Positions 36,901 to 45,096 of a stretch of DNA of 64,000 nucleotides are shown one piece after another. A model generated the notes under the pieces. It was given only the letters and a program-made list of their open reading frames with translations. It was not told where the DNA came from and did no database searches. Both the position numbers and the translations under genes were made by a program. Each line of letters begins with the position of its first letter. Positions within the stretch are counted from its first letter, which is position 1. Source of the stretch: Sympetrum striolatum (Eukaryota > Arthropoda > Insecta > Odonata > Libellulidae); NCBI GenBank assembly GCA_947579665.1, contig OX388341.1, positions 930,001 through 994,000 of the forward strand. Reading direction: 5' to 3'.

Positions 36901-39900
36901 CAATTACAATGAAGCAAATATTACTGCATAAACAACGCTACTTATTAGGATATTTTCCAAAAAATGTAACCTACTTCCAACACACAAAAAAAATCAAAAG
37001 AACAAAAATTGGACAATGCTTTAACATGTATTAAAATTAGGTCATTTTTAAATTATATCAACGAGAATACATTTTTTCAATTACATAAAGGAAAGAAAAG
37101 CAGAAGAGTTTTAGTACCACCAAAATGTTAGCACAAAGTTCACCAATTGGTTGACATAATATATTGAAAATCTGCTTAAAATAATCTTTTATAAGCAATG
37201 GTTCCATTCTTGACACGTCATTCTTTCCATCTCCATTCTCGTTTAAAAGTGTTGTTCTTTGAGGTAATAATCTATTTAGAAACATAAAAATCAATTAATT
37301 TACTTTGCTAAACAAGAAAATGAAAAGCTCATCCAACTTTTAAGTGAGAAAATAAAGGAAAATTTTAGACTTGAATCCAAGGTTGATGAATACAAGGCTA
37401 GCCCATGTCTCATCCTTGGGTCAATCCAAACCAAGTGGTCCAGAAAAAAAATAATTGGTTGCTTGACCATCTCAGAAAAAATTGATATTTGGTGAGTAGA
37501 TACCTTTATATTTAGAGAGCTCAAAAGTAATTTTAAAATATTTTTAATGTTTACTGTTTGGAAATAGCGGCCATTTTAGTACTTGGCCGCACGCGGTTTT
37601 TCGCGTTTGCAGGTATCTACAATTTCTTAAATTTTTCAGCAATGGAATGCCCTAAGACTTTCAAATAAGCTACATTAAGTTCAGTACACTCTGGCCTATG
37701 AAATTAAACTATAAATACATTGCAAGATGCATTTCTTAAACATTTTGTAACAGCTTAAATTTATTGGTCAAAAATGAACAAAATTCAACTTTTGACAGGA
37801 AATTTTTCAAAGAAGAAACAATTTCTCAACCTTAATATTTTTTGAACTGTTACACTATATAGTGTAGTTAATTTTCATAAAGTATCAATGTTGGCAAGAT
37901 TACCATTTAAAAAATATTCTCTTTTAAAAAACGTGTTTTTGAATTTTTTTCAAATTTTCACTTGCAATATCTTGGTTGGGGGAGCAGATAAAAATATGAA
38001 AATTGTACACATTAAAGGTCTTAATCATATAAAACTTCAGTATTAATTTCAACTTTGAGATTCAATTGCAACATACTTTAAAAAAATGTCAATTTGTGCA
38101 TAAAATGCGATATTTTTGCCTTAGCGACTACTGGCTTTTAAATCTAGGCATGGTAATTTTATGACTTAAATACATCTAATTAAATATAAACCCTATGGTA
38201 ACACATAGGTTCAAATAAACTAAAGGTTGCATTGTTGAAATAGTATATATAATGATTATAAAATGCAACATTTCAAATTACCAAATCAACAGGATTTAAA
38301 ATGTTTTGGATTGTCTCATTGAATTCCAAGACAACTTATCACTGATTAAAAAAACAAAAAATAAATAAACTGGCAACTGTTCCTTCTCACCTACAATCAG
38401 CCTAGTTTTTACTCAAATGTTCATTCAAAAGTTGTGAAATTTCTTCACAAATTTTAGGCGTTATGTTCTAAGCTTCTACAAGATATTTTTAATTGACATC
38501 CAAACTTGGTCTTTTCCTTGTTTTTCCTAGATGGGGCCAATCTTAGAGTCAATTTCAAAGACCTTTTGGATATTATGGTATGCAAAATTGACAATTACAA
38601 TAGTATGATGGGAAAATGTCAAGATTGTCCAGGCAAACCAGACTTACTTGACATATTTTTAGGAATCAGCAGAAGGCGATTTGATGCCAGACAATATACA
38701 ATACAAACAATGGGTAACGCAAGATAGAACTGAAATGGTAACCATCATTAAACCACGAGAAGAGTTTTTTGAAATATTTGTTACTAAACTTGAAAATCTG
38801 AAAATGCATAATTTTTTGCAAAATATCAAGGACAGTTCATGAAAGACAAAAGGCAAATCCTGACAGATGATGAATGTGTGGTTCTTGCCGACTTTTCTGA
38901 AAATTACTCCTTTGTTATTCAAGATGTATTACATTGGATAAACAAACGGGCTACGGTTCATCCATTTGTATTTTATTATAAAAACTAAGGTAAATTGAGG
39001 AATCACAGTTTTTGTGTCATAAGTGATTATCTGGAACACAAGACCATAACAGTGCATGCATTTCAACGAAAATTAGTAAAATCATAAAAGAGCACCACCC
39101 TTACATAAAAAATCTGATCTATTTCTCTGATGGGGCTGCAAGCCAATACAAAAACAAAAAGAATTTTATCAGCATGTTTTTTCATAAAGAAGATTTTGGA
39201 CTTGATGTAGAGTGGCATTTTTATTGCTTCATGCCATGGGAAGAATGCGTGCAATGGAATTGGGGGTACTACAAAGGAGCCAGTCTACAGCGAACTTATG
39301 AGAATCAGATATTGACTCATCAGGAAATGTTCAAATTCTGTGAAGAACATGTTAAAGGAATTACCGATGACTTTGTGAAAACTGAGGAAATTCTAGAGAT
39401 TTACACCAACGCTTTGGAGGAGAGATTTAACAATCGTTAGAAGATTAAAGTCACTTGATCTTTTCATTGTTTTATACTGCAACAAGACTACTTAAGTGTC
39501 AATTCACATCAACATCACCTGATAGTGAACTTAATCAAACTGGAAAAGTTGTACAATTAACACTGCAAAGTAAAGACACAGTGGCTTGCGGTAGTGAATA
39601 TTATTGAGCATCAAATCCAAGATGTGCATGTTATATTTTATCACCCACCAGGACCAAGGACCTCATTTAAAAAACAAGGAAATGACCAAATTTGGATGCC
39701 AACTACAAATATCTTGAAGAAGCTGAATCCCAGTCACAGTGGTGAATTCACCACTGTGACTGGTCAAACCTTTAACATAACGCCTAAAATTTGTGAAGAA
39801 ATTTCACAACTTTTGAATGAACATTTGAGTAAAAACTAGGCTGATTGTAGGTGAGAAGGAACAGTTGCCAGTTTATTTATTTTTTGTTTTTTTAATCAGT

Positions 39901-42900
39901 GATAAGTTGTCTTGGAATTCAATGAGACAATCCAAAACATTTTAAATCCTGTTGATTTGGTAATTTGAAATGTTGCATTTTATAATCATTATATATACTA
40001 TTTCAACAATGCAACCTTTAGTTTATTTGAACCTATGTGTTACCATAGGGTTTATATTTAATTAGATGTATTTTAGTCATAAAATTACCATGCCTAGATT
40101 TAAAAGCCAGTAGTCGCTAAGGCAAAAATATCGCATTTTTCGCACAAATCGACATTTTTTTTAAGTATGTTGCAATTGAATCTCAAAGTTGAAATTAATA
40201 CTGAAGTTTTATATGATTAAGACCTTTAATGTGTACAATTTTCATATTTTTATCTGCTCCCCCAACCAAGATATTGCAAGTGAAAATTTGAAAAAAATTC
40301 AAAAACACGTTTTTTAAAAGAGAATATTTTTTAAATGGTAATCTTGCCAACATTGATACTTTATGAAAATTAACTACACTATATAGTGTAACAGTTCAAA
40401 AAATATTAAGGTTGAGAAATTGTTTCTTCTTTGAAAATTTCCTGTCAAAAGTTGAATTTTGTTCATTTTTGACCAGTAATTTTAAGCTGTTAAAAAATGT
40501 TTAAGAAATGCATCTTGCAATGTATTTATAGTTTAATTTCATAGGCCAGAGTGTACTGAACTTAATGTAGCTATTTTGAAAGTCTTAGGGCAACCCATTG
40601 CTGAATAATTTAAGAAATTGTAGATACCTGCAAACGCGAAAAACCGTGTGCGGCCAAGTACTAAAGTGGCCGCTATTTCCAAACAGTAAGCATTAAAAAT
40701 ATTTTAAAATTACTTTTGAGCTCTCTAAATATAAAGGTATCTACTCACCAAATATCAATTTTTTCTGAGATGGTCAAGCAACCAGTGTTGGACCACTTGG
40801 TATGGATTGACCCCCTTGTGGATTTGTCACTAGGACAATGTGCACCAACCCTAATGACAATCTTTGGATAATATTGGAGCATACGCTGCTCATTGAAACT
40901 CTTAGAATTGATTTTCTCCTCTGGCAATATAACACCAAAAACTTAACCATTAAATATATCAATTTTACTTTTCTTACTGGAAATATTGAAGAGTAAAACA
41001 AAAAAACAATTTAGATTGATTATCAATGTTTTTGCTATTGAGTGGTTTTATCTCAAAGAGATTTATCACTAAAAACATTCATTATTATACATCTTACAGC
41101 AAAAAGGAATTAAATTTCAAATGACTAGTGCCGTAAAAATCACTCGAAAAACTATATTAAACAGAATCTTTAGCATATTCGTGCTCTTTCGTTCACAACC
41201 AAACCTTTAATTAGAATATTCATACTTACTACACCTTCATGATCAATATTAACTTCCTTTCCTTCTAAATAATTTAGTTTGAAAGTTCTGAAGAACAGAG
41301 ATACAAAATTAATGTCTACACTTTATATTTCATAAAAATATAATTATCTTCAACATGGGAGGCAAAAATTACTCAAATTTTGCAGTGGTAGCAATTCTAA
41401 TGATGACATTATTTCATAAGTTAATTATTTTCAATAAATGCTATTAATTAAAAAGCTAGGAAATGAAGGTATGTAAATACCAGATCAGTGGTCTAATTCA
41501 TATACCTATCACAAGTAATTCATAGCATAATTTCTTTGTGTCATGAAGTAGTCCCACAAAATTACAATTAAAAAGTCATATTATTTCATTAAGTTATTAG
41601 ATATATTTTCATAGAAGAAAAAGTATTAACAACTAGTTTTCCACAGAGATTTACGCTGCAAAATTTGACATGCACTTCCATTCACTGCGCATAAACAGAA
41701 GTCATAAACAACTCAAATTTTGTGTCAGAAATTTCTGTCATTATCAGTTTTTCTATGAATAAGTACTTACTGCAGCATATTTTTTCCTATTTGACAGATA
41801 AGTAGAAAGAATCTATTCGTAATGGTTGGTTTAATGCAGCAGTCTGAAATCATAGCTCCTTTCAAACAGTTCTGCAATGCTTTCACAATTTCTTCGAGTA
41901 ACCCTACAACCATCTTGAGCTCTTTAGAAGAAAATGATTCACGAGATCTATTATCATAATAGTTTTTATTGTGAATGTGGACTTCTGATTCCTCTAAAGT
42001 GCTTTTTCTATGAATCATATGAATCTTTCCATTAAATAATGGAATCCTTCGCTTAAATTCTGTATAGTTCTGGTTTTTCTCATCTCCAGTACATACATTT
42101 TTTGAGATGCACACTCTTTTCTTAACAACAGATTCTATTACATTTCCATTTTCCCAATGAAAATAGCTTCCTAAGTGCCACGGGTTTAATAAGCTTCTTA
42201 AAACCAACCCCGATTTCCACTTGGTATGTAAATTAGTCAACTTAATAGTAGCTGAGATAAGTTTGTTTATTCTTTCCAGCAATGATCCACCATCTATCGA
42301 CTTACTCGAGTTACTCAATATATTACATTTATTAATACTTCTGTAAATAAAAATCAAAATCAGTATTTTAAGCCAAGCAATCTTCATCTTCTTTACAAAC
42401 AGAAACGTACATAAATATACATACCCGTGTAAAATTAGAGCAATCAATGAAAGACCTGAACTAAGAGTTTGATTTTGCATCCCCAAATCTGAATCTCCCA
42501 AAACACACTGACACACAAAATGCAGAGATCTGAGGACAGACTCAAGAGCATACACAGCATGAAACTGAAAGAATTCATCGTTTGAAGAGAGTAATGCCAG
42601 GCACTGATAAATAACCCTGAATAAATGAGACGATTTATTTTAAAAATACTAAACTTGCCATACATCTTATTGTAAACAGCACCGAGTACATATAGGAAAA
42701 GCAAAACTAAACAGTTGATGCTTATTCCAGACAAGCTAGATAAAATGCCAAATCAAATTTCATACTCACAGCAACAAATCACTTGAAGTGGATGTACTAG
42801 GATAAGGTAGAGCTTCACACAAAAATTCCACAAAATCATTATTTAGCAATTTTTTAATAATGAGATTATCTTCATCTGGTGATACAGAATTACCTTTTTG

Positions 42901-44771
42901 TTTATAGCCAATCAGTGTGACAATGATACATCTTACCGCTTTCAACTGTAATGATTATTAAAAGCAAAACTTTAAAGTCTGAATGCCAAAATATGTTTTT
43001 AGAATTAGCATCTTTCATATCAAGAAATATGATAATCACTTCAAATCATGGAATTAAAATACTTCAAATGTTTACAGAGTCATGTTGTCAGAGGTCTTGA
43101 AAAGACACAATAATTAATGTTACCATTCATTCAATCATTTTATGGTAACTAAAAATGTATTGAGCAAGGTAAATTTGTTCACTTCATCTTGATTTTTAAT
43201 AATTATTATTTAAAGATTTAGGCTCTACATTTTATAAGCATCTACATAAAAATACAATCAAACTGACCACTTATTAATGTTTCAAAAGAAGGATAAAATT
43301 ATAAAAATTAAGTAAGATAAATTCATTGAAATAAATCACACTTTCTCTATGAAATTGATTCGGCAGTCAAATTGAAACTTCATTATAAAATGTTCTTACC
43401 AACACATATGCTTACAAACCCCGAACAAACAGACAAATCCAGTTAATTTGGCAAGATGAACATATAACACCTCTCATAAGGATTATTTCTCCACCACTTT
43501 CCAAATCAAGCCTACAATTTCTCAAATGGTATGAGACTCTAAAACTTTTATAGAGAGAGAAAATTCTAAATATTCTGTTAACTAGGGATAGTTATAATGT
43601 TTTTGCAGTTAAACTAAGGAGTAGATAAGAGATGGATTGCTTCATTTTTTCTTCATCAGATCGCTGGTTTTTATTTGAAGTATCACTTTGCAAGATAAAT
43701 TAATGTACTTAGTGTGTGATGACATGTCAAATTAGAATAATGCTTTACCTCAAAACATTTATTTCTGGAAGCATACATTTTTATCCTTTTGGATGCTACA
43801 ATTACTGGAATTGAATTTACTCTGCATATAATAAAATATAAGATATTTTCTCAATTGACTGCAGTGTACTCATCAAAACTATATTCTATGGGTGAGTTCA
43901 AGATGATTCTACGAATGAATTTCTCCTCAGATCTAATTTTGGAAAATATTTCCATAAAATCCCAGTAATTACTGTTTCAACGTTAAAGATAGATGAAAAT
44001 GCAATTATAAACAATAGCAATTACAAATAAATTTAAAATTAAAGTTATGTGAAAGCAAAACCATTCTTGAATCAATTTAACTCTATAAATATATCATATC
44101 AACACATCTAAAATCCTGTCAAATTAACTAAAAATAAAGTACATAATCTATAAACATAGTTGAAAAATCGACGGAATAATATTAACTGGTAACTGAAGGA
44201 TAATTTTAGAGGTTTTCTACGCCTCAAAGTATATTTTAGCAGTTCATAACGAAGAATGGTGGCTCAAAATGGGTACAATACATACAGAAGAAACATAATG
44301 AATAATCTGAAATAGACTACAAATAGATTGGGTAGAACAAAATTGAAACAAATGGAACGAAAGTTACATTAATCGGACAAATTTCGGATTGATTTAAGGG
44401 TACACTGAGAACGGTTTTAAATGAACCACTAACGATGAAATGCTGGCAAATATTAGTTTTATTTCCTGTGACAGTTTTCATATTACCTGGGCTCCTGCTT
44501 CTCGAGACATTATCATTTTCTTGAGATAACCAATGAAATTCATGTCATGCCCATTTACAAAAAATGGAACATTACTGTTAATAATTAGGCGCCTACATAT
44601 TTCAGGGTCTTGATACAAAAGGGAAAAACTTTTTTCTCCTGAAATAAAGCCATATATTAAGACAATTCACTTTAAATACGACTGCATCATCTTTCTTGAA
44701 TACGATAACAAATTTTTACCAATACGTCCTTCATTACAAACCCCCGTCATTTTTAAATGCACTTCATCATC
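27921..44771 (-). CDS. MEI1-like protein (meiosis inhibitor protein 1), 19 modelled exons, one split by a transposon
   Basis: Exons in transcript order: 44720-44771, 44487-44638, 42770-42945, 42425-42616, 41771-42340, 41226-41287, 40818-40920 plus 37304-37417 (one exon, interrupted), 37071-37271, 36345-36566, 34535-34762, 34309-34441, 33980-34174, 32623-32800, 32321-32548, 30703-30932, 30375-30620, 28384-28627, 28082-28269, 27921-27980. All junctions are GT-AG and all phases agree, giving 3,774 nt (about 1,257 residues); vertebrate MEI1 is about 1,270. The protein is helical and Leu-rich with no catalytic motif. Identification rests on remembered, not computed, similarity: LKKMIMSREAGAQ followed by LKAVRCIIVTL, FHAVYALESVLRSL (vertebrate CHTVYGIEAVVRSL), and VFTYHPALLLWVF (VYTHHPLLLRFF). 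MEI1 promotes meiotic double-strand breaks with REC114-MEI4 in mouse. The N terminus appears incomplete. Transcription and the effect of the insertion are unknown. Confidence 0.7.
28082..28269 (-). CDS. MEI1-like exon 18 of the model
   Basis: Acceptor TTTATTTGTAG, donor GTAAGT; phase 1 in, 0 out. Encodes FMSSSFSYSKRNESVKNIG to SSAMKETILM. Reading through the donor meets TAA after two codons. Confidence 0.7.
28384..28627 (-). CDS. MEI1-like exon 17 of the model
   Basis: Acceptor ATTTTTTCTCAG, donor GTATGT; phase 0 in, 1 out. Encodes VTSTLECYCWEFMSFALKLP to LSFLHFIYEWLLRQRSEN. Confidence 0.75.
29736..30330 (+). mobile_element. LINE 3' fragment (C-terminal part of a non-LTR retrotransposon ORF)
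   Basis: In two plus-strand frames separated by a frameshift the translation reads RIIFWGSCTYVHKLFLLQKR then PLFKKYKILPLPCLHIYHL and, later, YHMAVKCYNRLPNCIKSL: the familiar tail of insect LINE reverse transcriptase ORFs (F-WG…LQK-AIR…LG-L-LP-…YN-LP). It is broken and lies in the intron between MEI1 exons 16 and 17, antisense to the gene. Confidence 0.7.
30375..30620 (-). CDS. MEI1-like exon 16 of the model
   Basis: Acceptor TTTTCTCTTAG, donor GTAAGT; 82 codons, phase 0 both sides. Encodes GGMKSFSLDSLHLLQGLTSN to DVSFVRTLYLQIIMLNAK. Confidence 0.75.
30703..30932 (-). CDS. MEI1-like exon 15 of the model
   Basis: Acceptor ATCACTTCAG, donor GTAATT; phase 1 in, 0 out. Encodes ASSILSHYGLMKRLEWSANL and NSIAFLIFGKLLFINPFYSQ. 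Confidence 0.7.
31171..31520. repeat. satellite-like dispersed repeat with TCGAAC-type motif (copy 1)
   Basis: From ACGAGTAAAATGTAGCTT onward this intronic stretch matches 61681-61955 closely, sharing GGTCCTCAAAAGAAAAA, TGCAGCACAA and AATTCAAGCAGAAATATTGG. It contains GCATTGAACCTGGG (31311) and GGCATCGACCCCAGG (31473), a periodic motif resembling a tRNA B box on the opposite strand. No coding. Confidence 0.7.
32321..32548 (-). CDS. MEI1-like exon 14 of the model
   Basis: Acceptor ATCTTTTTGCAG, donor GTTTAA; phase 1 in and out. Encodes MLQLAQASVISLPTSDVII to KMLDFLLATSVMREDAR. A second possible donor (GTAATT) lies 28 nt further but breaks the phase. Confidence 0.65.
32623..32800 (-). CDS. MEI1-like exon 13 of the model
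   Basis: Acceptor TATATTTGTAG, donor GTATTA; phase 0 in, 1 out. Encodes EIAEVSCIKVTECAFRTLWG and ISFNIWEVLLQMMQRFSG. Confidence 0.7.
33270..33690 (+). repeat. diverged 210-220-bp tandem duplication, probable LINE 3' tail
   Basis: Two related segments start near 33284 and 33494, each containing TAGAGTT, AAATATTTTTATT and TTAACTAT. The block ends GTAAAGGGCTCCATAAATAAA, typical in style of insect LINE 3' ends. It lies in the intron between MEI1 exons 12 and 13. Confidence 0.45.
33980..34174 (-). CDS. MEI1-like exon 12 of the model
   Basis: Acceptor AATGTTTTTAG, donor GTATAC; 65 codons, phase 0 both sides. Contains VFTYHPALLLWVFSSPDR, which resembles the HP(L)LL motif of vertebrate MEI1. Confidence 0.75.
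34309..34441 (-). CDS. MEI1-like exon 11 of the model
   Basis: Acceptor TTTTCCTTTTAG, donor GTAATT; phase 2 in, 0 out. Encodes EEAALPFLAPLIQFIKCLYC and LSAPLLKALWFSFA. Confidence 0.7.
34535..34762 (-). CDS. MEI1-like exon 10 of the model
   Basis: Acceptor TTCTTTCCTTAG, donor GTAATT; phase 2 in and out. Encodes ASLVVLSHLLSQLAEIELNW and PLDILSWPSLLASQPSEP. Confidence 0.7.
35989..36009. repeat. (AT)n microsatellite
   Basis: Uninterrupted AT dinucleotides in a MEI1 intron. Confidence 0.9.
36204..36243. repeat. 13-bp tandem repeat, about three copies
   Basis: Unit AGTATATATTAAT repeated about three times; AT-rich intronic DNA. Confidence 0.8.
36345..36566 (-). CDS. MEI1-like exon 9 of the model
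   Basis: Acceptor CAGTAATTTAG, donor GTAAGA, phase 2 in and out. Encodes KNVCCHKAKLNFHLPLKEM to LAFQGYLTLLPLLLSSRDF. Confidence 0.7.
37071..37271 (-). CDS. MEI1-like exon 8 of the model
   Basis: Acceptor TTTCTAAATAG; encodes LLPQRTTLLNENGDGKND and DYFKQIFNILCQPIGELC. The donor is uncertain: GTATTC (used) keeps phase 2 for the next exon; GTACTA at 37117 is an alternative but leaves phase 0. Confidence 0.55.
37304..37417 (-). CDS. MEI1-like exon 7, 3' part, cut by the transposon
   Basis: Begins right after the element and its CCTT duplication copy (37414-37417) and encodes RMRHGLALYSSTLDSSLKF to SCLA, ending at donor GTAAAT in phase 2, which matches exon 8. Both halves are in the same frame across the removed insertion. 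Confidence 0.65.
38506..39839 (+). pseudogene. transposase-like gene of the 3.4-kb element, broken
   Basis: Pieces in different frames read QWVTQDRTEMV, LADFSENYSFVIQDV, a TVHPFVFYYKN block, HSFCVISDYL, SLMGLQANTKTK/(SDGAASQYKN-like), DFGLDVEWHFYCFMPW, GKNACNGIGG and NQILTHQEMFKFCEEHV, ending QLLNEHLSKN and TAG at 39839. This is a widespread, usually 'uncharacterized' arthropod and cnidarian protein with a DFSENY…SDG…HGK-CDG arrangement that looks like a DDE transposase. Stops and frame changes after 38700 show it is dead. The family name is not certain. Confidence 0.65.
39730..39763. repeat. 34-bp perfect palindrome
   Basis: Centred on GAATTC, the half CCAGTCACAGTGGTGAA is followed by its exact complement with no spacer. 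It lies just outside the inner end of the right inverted arm and within the 3' coding part of the transposase-like gene. Confidence 0.95.
40814..40920 (-). CDS. MEI1-like exon 7, 5' part, cut by the transposon
   Basis: The acceptor TATATTGCCAG ends just above 40920. Encodes EEKINSKSFNEQRM through CPSDKSTR, then runs into the inverted end of the element at 40813. Bases 40814-40817 (CCTT on the plus strand) are one copy of the target duplication. With the other part, 37304-37417, minus one duplication copy, the exon is 217 nt and open. Confidence 0.65.
41226..41287 (-). CDS. MEI1-like exon 6 of the model (small)
   Basis: Acceptor TGTTCTTCAG; donor taken as GTATGA so that phase 1 matches the next exon. 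A stronger GTAAGT lies 4 nt upstream but would break the frame. Encodes TFKLNYLEGKEVNIDHEGVV. Least certain internal exon. Confidence 0.45.
41771..42340 (-). CDS. MEI1-like exon 5 of the model (largest)
   Basis: Acceptor TTTTATTTACAG, donor GTAAGT; 570 nt, phase 2 in and out. Encodes a long helical segment including NPWHLGSYFHWENGN and ELKMVVGLLEEIVKALQNC. Confidence 0.75.
42425..42616 (-). CDS. MEI1-like exon 4 of the model
   Basis: Acceptor TTTATTCAG, donor GTATGT; phase 2 in and out. Encodes VIYQCLALLSSNDEFF, then FHAVYALESVLRSLHF, the best match to MEI1. An 84-bp intron with no in-frame stop separates it from the next exon, so reading straight through gives a misleading 262-codon open frame. 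Confidence 0.75.
42770..42945 (-). CDS. MEI1-like exon 3 of the model
   Basis: Acceptor AATCATTACAG, donor GTGAGT; phase 0 in, 2 out. Encodes LKAVRCIIVTLIGYKQKG through NNDFVEFLCEALPYPS; FVEFLCEAL corresponds to a FLFEHL-like block of vertebrate MEI1. Confidence 0.7.
44487..44638 (-). CDS. MEI1-like exon 2 of the model
   Basis: Acceptor TTTATTTCAG, donor GTAATA; phase 1 in, 0 out. Ends with FIGYLKKMIMSREAGAQ, which joins to LKAVRCIIVTL of the next exon and together resembles a conserved helical repeat of vertebrate MEI1 as I remember it. The other two frames contain stops. Confidence 0.65.
44720..44771 (-). CDS. MEI1-like exon 1 of the model (first exon found)
   Basis: Minus-strand acceptor (…ttcattttag) and donor GTAAAA bracket 52 nt, phase 0 in and 1 out, encoding DDEVHLKMTGVCNEGRI. 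No start codon context: an upstream exon must exist. The residues are not themselves diagnostic. Confidence 0.5.
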
Positions 44772-45096
44772 CTAAAATGAAATCAAATTGATAAAACGTT
44801 CAAATATATTAAAATATACTCAGGACAACTGGGCTGAAAATAATAATCGGTGCACACCCAAGCCACAGATAAGTTCAGCAGTTAATAACACCCGATAATA
44901 CCACCACCATCAGAACAAATAATAAGAGAGCGCAAAGAATTCATAAAACCTATAGATTATTACATATTAACCAACGGAAATTCGACTGTATCAACAAACA
45001 ATCATTGATACAGGATTATACATCTCAAAGAGACAAATCGCTTCCTTCTAATCACAGATTTTTTGCTTCTTTTTTTAGGTATAAATCATAGAGTAA
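44772..45096 (-). other. upstream of the first MEI1-like exon; no start codon exon recognised
   Basis: No exon joining to 44771 in phase 0 is evident here. Vertebrate MEI1 has a couple of hundred residues before the corresponding position, so missing 5' exons may lie further away, be too diverged, or be absent. Confidence 0.4.

Larger units (their letters stand above)
37418..40813 (+). mobile_element. 3.4-kb DNA transposon with about 1-kb terminal inverted repeats, inserted in a MEI1 exon
   Basis: The two arms, 37418-38467 and 39774-40813, are inverted copies with only scattered differences. Both ends read GGGTCAATCCA(A/T)ACCAAG inward. A perfect 4-bp target duplication CCTT flanks the element (37414-37417, 40814-40817). 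The centre carries a broken transposase-like gene on the plus strand whose last codons lie inside the right arm. A 4-bp duplication with GGG ends would suit the Sola group, but I cannot confirm the superfamily. About 15 bp near each terminus (around 37443-37455) differ between arms. Confidence 0.9.

Noticed and set aside
41767..42555. 262-codon open frame taken as one exon
   Set aside because: Its middle (42341-42424) is a small intron with good GT-AG sites; phases of the two flanking exons match when it is removed.
43749..43821. extra MEI1 exon (VNSIPVIVASKRIKMYASRN)
   Set aside because: It has plausible splice sites but its entry phase does not fit exon 2, while exon 2 joins exon 3 directly in phase and in agreement with remembered MEI1 sequence.
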